64,000 nt of DNA from positions 1 through 64,000 of the forward strand of contig DQFO01000010.1 of assembly GCA_003525075.1 (NCBI GenBank). Direction: 5' to 3'. Both the position numbers and the translations under genes were made by a program. Below the pieces are notes generated by a model. It was given only the letters and a program-made list of their open reading frames with translations. It was not told where the DNA came from and did no database searches. Origin of the DNA: Clostridiales bacterium. GTDB lineage: Bacteria; Bacillota; Clostridia; TANB77; CAG-508. How positions within the stretch are numbered: position 1 is the stretch's first letter; each line of letters starts with the position of its first letter. Positions 1 to 9,200 of this stretch are shown one piece after another.

Positions 1-3000
1 GATAATTTGAATGTTGGGGCTATTGTTGTATCATTTTCAAATGTATCTGTTACAAATGTATTATCTGTATCTATTTGTACTTTTTCATTTCTTGAAGCTG
101 AATTTTTGTCTATACTTGCATATGCAGTCATTTGTTGTGTATACGTTGAATATTTGCTAACTTCAGCCATCATATCAAATTTAATTCCTACTGGATTATT
201 TAATATTCTTGCTATTGTATCAGCATATACTCTAAATGTTACTTCTAGTACTTCTTTCTTTCCTGCTGATATTTTTTTATCTTCTAGTTTTTCTAAATTA
301 ATTACAGCTTCTTTTAAGTTTTCAGTACCTCCATATACAGTATTAGCTACAATTTCTTGTTCTGAAACTTCTTGCGTTGTTCCTGAATTTTCATATCCAT
401 ATGATATTAAGTTTAATTCATTATCATAATCTAATGTTAATTCTTTTATTTTTGCTGTTAATGAGTTTGATTTATTTTGTAAATATATCTTATATGTTAT
501 ATCTGCATATAAGTTTGGTGTTCCTTCTGGTGTTGCACTATATGATATTGATGATTCATGTAATTGTCTTTCATAATATTTTCCTTTTAATGCTTTTAAT
601 TTAGCATCTACTTGTTCTACATTATTAGCATCTACATTCATATCATTATCACTTATTAATGTTCCATACTTATATATATGGTTGTATCCATTTACATTTA
701 ATATAAATCTTGCTACATCACTATCTATTGCAACATCAACTTGTTCTCTTGCATATAATCCTAAATTTACATTTTTAATTTCTTTATCTTTATATACTTG
801 ATTATTAACATCCCAATCAAATAAATCTTCTAATTTATATCTATATGACGCTTCATCTACTTTTGTATCTGCTGTTATATGATATATATCATATCCGTAT
901 GCTTCAAAATCTCCTGTTTTTCCACTTACACTTGTTCCTTCATATATAGATTTATCTCCATATATTATTGATGATTGATATTTTTGATTTGTTCTGTAAT
1001 ATAATGTTCCTGTTTCTGAATTTGCTTCATTTAATGCTTTTCCTGTTGAATTTCCATTATCATCTTTTATTGTATTTGAAGCAATTGTTGTAAATTTATT
1101 ATTATAATTTTGTCTGTTGTTATTTCCTTCAATAGCTTTTGAACCATTTGCAACATCTGTATGTAAATTTACATTTGTATATTTCATACCATTATATTCA
1201 AACTCAACATGATATTTGTCCAAATCAGCTACTGTTAATGTGTCTTTTGTATATGATAAATCTGCATTTCTTCCTCCAAATGAATAGTGTCCATTTGAAT
1301 CAGTCCATGTTTCACCTACAAGTTCATTATCCTTGTATAATCTAACTTTTATTCCTTGTAATAATTTATCATGATCATCATAATCATTGTCTTTATATAA
1401 ATCATTTCTTGCATTATCTTTTCCGTTTAGTCCATCTTCCCAAACATTTCCTGATAATTTTAATTTTGTTATAATATTGTTAAGTCTAACATCCATTGAT
1501 GTTACATAACTTCCAACTTCAACTTGGAATGATTTATAACTTCCATCTTCTTCATATATGTCATAACCAAATGCTGAACCTATTTCGTATATTGTATATG
1601 TTTTATTTTGATCTACTTCAACATATTCTCCAACTCCAAAATCTTCTGCATATCCTGGTATTCTAAATCTAAATTGTGATATATAACTTGTGTCTTTTTT
1701 CTCCCACAATTCTTCATTTGTGTCAGCATCCATTTTCCAAATTACTAATTTTGTTTTATTAGATGTTGGAGGTGGTGGATTATCTGGTGGGTTATCTGGT
1801 GGAGTATATGTTGGTGGTTTCTCTAAGTCTACCTCTGGAACACTTCCTTCTGGTAAATCTTTACTTGATTGACTTCCTCCTAATGATGCTTTCATTGTTT
1901 GAACATCTCTACCACAATAAGATTCTGTTGGTTTATATGTTACATCATATGACCAAGTTGCATTTCCATTTGCATCTGTTGTTAATTTTAGATCTGATTG
2001 AGATCTTACATAATTTAGATCTTTCTTTGCTGTTTGTGCCTTTCCTGGACTTCCACAATATGCTACTGAATTTCCATTTTCATCAAGATATCTTCTATAA
2101 TGTATTTTTCCTTTTTCATCTGTATATTGTGAACTTGGATCACCTCTAAATGTTTTATTTTCAGGATATTTATTTTGTATGTCTGCAAGTTGATCTTGTA
2201 ATCCTTTTAAAGCATTATAATCCAAATTACTCATATCACCAGATATATTAGCACCTTTGAAAGCACTTGATCCTTGAAGTGTTTGATTTATTTGATTTCT
2301 TTGTTCTTCGCATTTTTGATTATATCTATTTAATGCATCTTCATAACTTGTAACACCAGAGAAATCTATTCCTGGATAATTTTCACTTAATATTCCTCTC
2401 TTTGCTTCATCTAATGCTTTTTCAACAGCTTCTGTTGAAGTTAATCCTGATGGAATTGATTTACCATATTGAGCAAGTTGAGCATTTACATAGTCTGTTT
2501 GTACTTGTGCTTTTGCTCTTTCTTGACATTCTTCTAATGAATTACATCCATCATAGTTAGCTCCTGGATATTGTGATTTTAATTCATCCATCCATATTTT
2601 TTCTTGCTCTTCTTTTGATAGTCCTTGGTTTGGTTTACTATAATCTACATCCAAATTACCATCACCAGTACCTATATCACTTCCTGTACCATTCCCAGAA
2701 GCACCTCCGCTGTTTCCGCCTCCATTTCCTGAAACAGCATCCTTTAAATCATTCCAAGCATTTCCTAGATCTTCTTTAAAGTCATCCAAACTATATGCAT
2801 CACTATAAACAATTAATTTTTGACCAATTATAATAACTGCAAAAAATAGTAATAATATTACAGTCATATTATTTATTAATTTATTATTTTTCTTTAAAAC
2901 TTTTAAGATAATATAAACACTTATCAATGCTAATAAAATTATCAAAATAGTTCTAAATATAATTTGTTCACCTGTTGCAACTTGAATTAATACTTCTGTT

Positions 3001-5975
3001 TTATCTGTATTATTATCTAAATTTTTTTCTGTTATATGTCTTGAATTATCTGTTGTTCCTATACTTGAAATATTAGTTATTGTTCCAACAGAATCTTCTG
3101 TTAATGTTTTTGACAATATTACTGTAAGTTCAATAGATTCTCCTGGTTGTATATCTTTATTAACCATACTTGTATTTGATATTTTATATTGTTCTGTTCT
3201 ATACCATCCTTCATTTAATTCTGAATGGAATTCCAATTTTGAAGGTATTTCATCTATTACATCATATACTCTTCCAGCTAATTCACCTTCATTTGTTACC
3301 TTTATTTTATATTCAACAACAATTGTAGAACCAGCTAATTGTTTTGAATGAATTTCTACTTTTGCTAATTTTTTATTATCATATGTATATTCTTTTGTTC
3401 CTTTTTTATTTGAAACAGTTACTTTTTGAACTGTTTGATTTATTGAAAAATCAAAATTCTTATTTTCTAAAAGTCCAATATCTATATTTGTTTGACTTGA
3501 AGTTAAATTAACAATATCTGTCATTGCAACTTTCTTTATTTCACCAAACATTCTTACATCTTTTTCTAATGTATCATTATTTTCTGTTTCTAGAATTCCT
3601 ACTTTTTGGTATTCTGTAATTCCATATTCATTTGTATTATATTCAAATATTACATAATAACTTCCTTCTGGAATTTTTGTAAATGAATATTTTCCATTTG
3701 AATCTGTTGTTGTTTTTAATGTTTCATTATTACTATCTGTTAAAAATTTCTTATTTATTACATCGTATAAATATACATTTATACCAGAAACAATTTCTTC
3801 TCCATCATCTCTTCTTCCATTTTCATTAGTATCTACCCACGATGTTCCTGCTACTGTATAATATTTTACTTGTTCTACTGTATTATCATCGCTAGGTTTT
3901 GTTGTACTACTATTATTATCATCTTTCTTATCATCTGGATTTACTATAATAGTTTGATTTTCATTGTTATGTAATGTATTTGAAATAATATTAGAAATTT
4001 TAGTTTCTATATCCTTTCCTGTAACTGCTCCCATATTTTCTATAGTAATATCATCATTCTGTCCAACTAATGATTTTACTTTTGCTTTTATTGTAACAAT
4101 ACTTTTCTCTCCATTTTTTAGTATTATCATTTCTTTTGCCCTAAGATCCTCTGAATAATCTTGAGCATTAATTCTTTTTAAATCATCTTTTGTATAATAT
4201 TTACTAATCGGTGTTATTGTATAGACAGTTCTACTATCTACTGTATCTTTACTTACTTCATTTGAATTATATGTAATAGATGTAACTTCTAATTCTTTAG
4301 GAATATTTGTAACAAATAAATATTCTGTATAACCTCCATCTTCTTCTCTTACATATCCAATATTTTCAATTTCAAATTTATATTCTATTTCATCATGACC
4401 ATTTAATGTTTCACCATTTGTTTCTGATGTTTGTGTAATTTTTACAGCTGGGATTCCACCCTTAGATACACTTAAATTTGATGATGTAATATCTTTATTT
4501 GAATCTTCTACTGTTGCCGAATATTCTATTTGATATCTGCAATTTTCATCTGTAATTACATTTACTGCTTCTGCTTCAATTCCAAATGCTCTATAATCAT
4601 TTGCAGCAATTCCTTCATAACTTACTGTTAATACACCATTTTCTAATTTGTATGAAAATTCTTCTCCTTTATCAACTACTTTTTCAACATTTTTTATTGA
4701 TAATGTTTCTGGAACATTTATTTTTACTGTTGCATTTTGTGTTTCATTTGAAATATTTTTTACTATTACATTATATACCCAGTTATTTTTACTTGAACCT
4801 GTTTCTGAGTTATCTCCTCTATCTATATATGTTCTTATTCTTGTTTCAAATGCAGCATCTTTTGCATTATTTTTTATAGTATATGTTGAAATATTTCTGT
4901 ATTCAGTTGCATCTTTATCTTTTATTTGAAATTCTATTTTTGTTTCTAATTCTTTTTCTTTATCTACTTTATTAACTTTTGTTTCATAATTAAATGTTTG
5001 ACTTTCTCCTGATTTTAATGTTTCTATTGTAAATTCTTTTGTTTTTACAGTTTCATCAGCAGGATATTGCCAATCATCATCTTGCCATAATATACTACCG
5101 TCTGAAGTCTCAGGATCGTCTGTAAGGAATGTATATGTATCTTCCCAATATCCAAATGCTTCTTCATCATATTTTACAAATGTCATTCCTTCTGGAATAT
5201 ATCCTAAAACTTTAATATTTTCTATAGGATTATTTGTTGTATTTGTAATTGTTATCTGATTATTGATTATTTCATTTGAATGTATTGTATCTCCATCTTT
5301 TAATGTATTACTTCCAATAGAAGATCTTGTATTCAACATTAAACCATTTGCATATATAATTGTTCCATTTTCTTTTTTTGGTTCTACATTATTTAAAATG
5401 GCATTTTCTGTTGCATTTACTATTAATAACCCTTGTTCAGCAGTTGCTGTATTGCATACCATTGTTAGATTTTCATAACCTGTTTTTATATCTTGTTTTG
5501 CAATTACATTTGCTACTATTCTAATATTAGTTCCTTGTGAAATCCCATCTGTAGAATATTGTGTTTGTTTTCCTTCTAGTGATACTTTTATAACTTGATT
5601 TCCAGCATCATTTTTTTCTATTGTATAATCTTTCAATTTTAATTCATTATCATACAATACTTTAATATCATTAACAACCACCTTTTCAATTTCGGCTGGG
5701 AATTCGAAATAAACAACTGGATTTTCATATAAAGCACAATCTTCTGTATCTTTTTCTAATATTCCTGTTATTGTAAGTTCATTTGGCAATCTATTAGTAA
5801 GTCTTGTATAACTTGTATATATTTTTACTTTTTCTTTTTTATCATTTGATACATTTGCAGTTACATTTGTACTTATTTCATCAATAGCCATTGACAATGT
5901 GGTCAATACAGAACTATTTAAAATTATCATTATTAATGCTAATAAACTGCATATCTTTTTTATGATATTTTTCAT
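1..5975 (-). CDS. Giant cell-surface protein with SdrD/Cna-B-like domains (partial, runs off left edge)
   Basis: An open frame runs from an ATG at 5975 to the window edge, about 1,990 codons with no stop seen, so the C-terminus is missing. The ATG follows GGGAGG at good spacing. Residues 1-30 form a signal peptide. Then come several immunoglobulin-like DUF11-type modules, an SdrD B-like domain near residue 710 (SWVDTNENGRRDDGEE), a VATGE motif near 997 and two hydrophobic segments at about 1000-1020 and 1030-1050. A Gly/Ser-rich linker, a Pro-rich stretch near 1385-1410 and a second B-like domain near 1510-1560 (GNVWEDGLNGKDNARNDLY) follow. The fold is typical of Gram-positive adhesins or fimbrial subunits. 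The mid-protein membrane hairpin is odd, because such anchors are normally C-terminal. It may be a fusion of two surface proteins. Ligand and function are unknown. Confidence 0.85.
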   Translation of the reverse strand, partial: MKNIIKKICSLLALIMIILNSSVLTTLSMAIDEISTNVTANVSNDKKEKVKIYTSYTRLTNRLPNELTITGILEKDTEDCALYENPVVYFEFPAEIEKVVVNDIKVLYDNELKLKDYTIEKNDAGNQVIKVSLEGKQTQYSTDGISQGTNIRIVANVIAKQDIKTGYENLTMVCNTATAEQGLLIVNATENAILNNVEPKKENGTIIYANGLMLNTRSSIGSNTLKDGDTIHSNEIINNQITITNTTNNPIENIKVLGYIPEGMTFVKYDEEAFGYWEDTYTFLTDDPETSDGSILWQDDDWQYPADETVKTKEFTIETLKSGESQTFNYETKVNKVDKEKELETKIEFQIKDKDATEYRNISTYTIKNNAKDAAFETRIRTYIDRGDNSETGSSKNNWVYNVIVKNISNETQNATVKINVPETLSIKNVEKVVDKGEEFSYKLENGVLTVSYEGIAANDYRAFGIEAEAVNVITDENCRYQIEYSATVEDSNKDITSSNLSVSKGGIPAVKITQTSETNGETLNGHDEIEYKFEIENIGYVREEDGGYTEYLFVTNIPKELEVTSITYNSNEVSKDTVDSRTVYTITPISKYYTKDDLKRINAQDYSEDLRAKEMIILKNGEKSIVTIKAKVKSLVGQNDDITIENMGAVTGKDIETKISNIISNTLHNNENQTIIVNPDDKKDDNNSSTTKPSDDNTVEQVKYYTVAGTSWVDTNENGRRDDGEEIVSGINVYLYDVINKKFLTDSNNETLKTTTDSNGKYSFTKIPEGSYYVIFEYNTNEYGITEYQKVGILETENNDTLEKDVRMFGEIKKVAMTDIVNLTSSQTNIDIGLLENKNFDFSINQTVQKVTVSNKKGTKEYTYDNKKLAKVEIHSKQLAGSTIVVEYKIKVTNEGELAGRVYDVIDEIPSKLEFHSELNEGWYRTEQYKISNTSMVNKDIQPGESIELTVILSKTLTEDSVGTITNISSIGTTDNSRHITEKNLDNNTDKTEVLIQVATGEQIIFRTILIILLALISVYIILKVLKKNNKLINNMTVILLLFFAVIIIGQKLIVYSDAYSLDDFKEDLGNAWNDLKDAVSGNGGGNSGGASGNGTGSDIGTGDGNLDVDYSKPNQGLSKEEQEKIWMDELKSQYPGANYDGCNSLEECQERAKAQVQTDYVNAQLAQYGKSIPSGLTSTEAVEKALDEAKRGILSENYPGIDFSGVTSYEDALNRYNQKCEEQRNQINQTLQGSSAFKGANISGDMSNLDYNALKGLQDQLADIQNKYPENKTFRGDPSSQYTDEKGKIHYRRYLDENGNSVAYCGSPGKAQTAKKDLNYVRSQSDLKLTTDANGNATWSYDVTYKPTESYCGRDVQTMKASLGGSQSSKDLPEGSVPEVDLEKPPTYTPPDNPPDNPPPPTSNKTKLVIWKMDADTNEELWEKKDTSYISQFRFRIPGYAEDFGVGEYVEVDQNKTYTIYEIGSAFGYDIYEEDGSYKSFQVEVGSYVTSMDVRLNNIITKLKLSGNVWEDGLNGKDNARNDLYKDNDYDDHDKLLQGIKVRLYKDNELVGETWTDSNGHYSFGGRNADLSYTKDTLTVADLDKYHVEFEYNGMKYTNVNLHTDVANGSKAIEGNNNRQNYNNKFTTIASNTIKDDNGNSTGKALNEANSETGTLYYRTNQKYQSSIIYGDKSIYEGTSVSGKTGDFEAYGYDIYHITADTKVDEASYRYKLEDLFDWDVNNQVYKDKEIKNVNLGLYAREQVDVAIDSDVARFILNVNGYNHIYKYGTLISDNDMNVDANNVEQVDAKLKALKGKYYERQLHESSISYSATPEGTPNLYADITYKIYLQNKSNSLTAKIKELTLDYDNELNLISYGYENSGTTQEVSEQEIVANTVYGGTENLKEAVINLEKLEDKKISAGKKEVLEVTFRVYADTIARILNNPVGIKFDMMAEVSKYSTYTQQMTAYASIDKNSASRNEKVQIDTDNTFVTDTFENDTTIAPTFKL

Positions 5976-6181
5976 TTCTAATTCCTCCCATCAATTTTTA
6001 TCCATTTCATTTTCTCACAGTAATTTTAAAAAATCAACACACTTTTTTATATAAAGATTATCATTGTTCCTTTTATACTTAAGGATTTTCAACTTTCACA
6101 TAATATTACATTTTTATTACATTTTTTACCTTTTGTCCTTTATTATGATATTTTTTCCATATAAATCTACGGACACAAGTA

Positions 6182-6217
6182 AAAAGAAACTAGGAAATTT
6201 TTTCGCTAGTTTCTTTT
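6182..6217 (-). terminator. Intrinsic terminator after the thioester adhesin gene
   Basis: AAAAGAAACTAG (6182-6193) pairs perfectly with CTAGTTTCTTTT (6206-6217). It lies 13 bases past the adhesin stop codon and is followed by a T-rich run on the minus strand. Confidence 0.75.
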
Positions 6218-6229
6218 GTATTATTTATA

Positions 6230-9200
6230 CTATAGTACAAATTTCTTTATTAAAATAATTCCAACTAATACTACTGAAAGTAATCCAATTGTTATTCCAA
6301 AGAATGTTTGACCAATACCTGTTGATATTGCTAATATAACTTTTGCTATATCTATATCATCTTCACCTGGTACTTGATTATCTGGTGTTGAATCCCTATC
6401 TGGCACATCTCCATGATCATTATAGTCTTCAGAAATTTCTGCCGTATTTATCTTTTCACCTAAGTTGTCAGCTCCGTTTATCCATGTTAATACAACTTCT
6501 ACTGTTGCACTTTCACCTGGTTGTAATAATTTTCCTTCTAACAATCTTGTTGATATTACATTATTTCCTTCATCTGTCCATCCAGGGTTATCTGCAGCTT
6601 CAAATCTTAGTCCTGCTGGTACATAATCTGTTATTTCTTTTGCATATCCTGGTATATCACCTTCGTTTGTTATTTTTATTCCATATGCAAATTTTACTAT
6701 AACATTTTTTAGTTGTTTTTTCTTGATTTCTACTTTTACTACTGGCTCTGGATCTTCTAATCCATTATATCCTGTTTCTGTAATTCTTTCTTGACCATTT
6801 TCTATTACTATTGCTTTTGTTACATATTTTAGTAATGCTAAATCAAAATATTCAACTTTTACATGTTCTACGTCTTGATCATCTTCGCCTTCATTCCATT
6901 CATCTGGTACTGAATCTATATCTTCAATTGGTTTTCCATCTTTATCAGAATCATCTGAAATTTGTGCATGGTTTGTTATTATATATGTGTTTGAATTTGG
7001 ATCTTTTACTTTAAATGCTATTTTTATGTCTTTATATGAAATATTAGCAACATTTCCATCAAATGCTTTTAATAAATTTTCTCCTGCTGTTTTTTCATTT
7101 TCTTTTGATAAATATGTTGTTTTTATTTTTACTGCTTTACTTACATCTTGTGTTTCATTTCCATCTTTATCATACATTTTCCATAAATACTTTGTATTTG
7201 TTTCATTTTCTGGTAGATATTCTAGGTAATCTGGAATATCATCTGTTATTGTACTAGCATATCCATCAATATTTCCTTCGTTAAATATTCTTAATGTATA
7301 TATTACAACATCATTAACATGCACTATTAATGGTTCTTTTGTATGTTCATAAGATATTTGACTATTTTCATATTTAACTTGTGGTATTCTTGTTGTTACT
7401 TCTGTTTCTTGAACTTGTGTTATGAATTTTCTTAATGCTAAGTCAAAATTTAATTTATTATTTTTTACTTGATATATTGGTGTTTTTTCATTATAACTGT
7501 CTTTATTAATTGTTACAGCTATTATTTCATTATATTTTTCAAATCCATTTGGAGCTTCTATTTCAGCTATCCAATAATTTGTACTTGCTTTATCTGCATC
7601 ATATTTATATGTTCCATCTTGTTGTTTGTTGCTTTCACTACTTTTTGCATCTCCACCATATTTTAATCCAGTAAATCTTACAAGTCCATTTTTATCTGAT
7701 GTTGCTGTCATTATAACATTTTTATTATTTTTTGCATCTTCCTCTGTTGCATAGATTCCAAATTTTGCTCCTTCTAATGAGTGTTTTTCATCTTTTAATT
7801 CATAATATTTATATAAAACAACTCCGCCTGTATGAATTTCTGGTTTTTCAGATTCTTTTGTTACTTTGTTATCACTTGATGTATTTATATATTCTAATTT
7901 TGCTTGATTTGGTATTTGCTCTCCCATTGTTGCTAAAAGATTACCATTTTCGTCTTTAGCAAAAGTTGTATTGAATATTACTTGAATTTTCTTTCCTTGA
8001 TTATTTTTTAACGTTGTTGAAGCATTCATTCCATTTTCAGTATCTAAAAATGTTAATGTTAATTTTCCTGATGTTGTTTTATTTTGTACTCCATTTGTAT
8101 TTTCAACAAATGAAATTTTATAATCTGTTCCTTCTTTTAATGTTGTATTTCCTATTTTTACAACAACTTTATTTGTTCCTTCAAATTTTAATCTATAATC
8201 AATATTGTCTACTATGTCATAAAGTTTATAATTATCTAAGTTTGATGGAATATCAGATTCAATTACCCATGTATGTACTTCATCTGCATTATATCCTGAA
8301 TCTTGATTTGTTACATCTTTTACTCCTTTATGTATTTCTGGTTCTTCATAGTTTTTAACTTCCACATAAATGTTTCCATCATTATTTAAATATACATTTG
8401 CATCTTTTTTATTTGTAATATCATTTCCTTTTGAATCTACAACAGTATATTTAACTGATTTTTCATAACCTGTTCCATCATCTTTTTCTTTCTTTGTTAC
8501 TGTTATTGTTATTGTTCCATCAAATTTGCAATAATCATCTGGTGCTTTTGTTTCTTTTATTACATATACATCTTCTGTTAGATGATCTGCATCTATTGTC
8601 ACATTTTCTGCAATTGTTAATCTTCCTGTTATTTTTTTAGTTTCTGTCTTTCCATTTGTTGTTACTTCAAATTCTGCTGTTGAATTTAATTGTTCTCCAT
8701 TCTTATCTTCTTTTACTAATACTAAATCATATTTGCCTGGACCTTTTACTTGAATTTTTTCTAAATCTTCGTCATCTTCATGTGGTCCATCTTTTGGTAA
8801 GTTGTCTGGAGTTGAATCTTTATCATCAATTTCATTGCCATTTTTATCTGTGTCTGCTGATATTTGTGCATAATTTACTAATACTTTATTAGTTTGTTCT
8901 TTTACTCTACATAGTACTTGAACATCTCTATAGTCTGGATTTTTTGGTTCTGTATCTGATACATTTTTACTATCATCTAAAGCTCTTAATAAATTTGCTG
9001 TGTAATTTGCATCTCCTTCAACAGAATTCAATTCTTTTCCTTTTCCTTTTGCTAAATGATCTGTTGAGATTACTTCTCTTTCTTGACCATTTTCATCAGT
9101 CATTTTATCTATGTTCCATATTCCATAGTATTCTGATGTTTGGTCTGTTGTTTCAACAAATTCTAAACCTACTGGTAATAAATCTTTTATTAATGATGCA

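Noticed and set aside
7..5478. Several rightward open frames opposite the left giant protein
   Set aside because: They are Leu/Phe/Tyr-rich shadows of the minus-strand gene, without ribosome sites or family motifs.
5976..6229. Riboswitch in the leader of the left giant gene
   Set aside because: No conserved aptamer motif was recognised; only an AT-rich leader and the adhesin terminator are seen.
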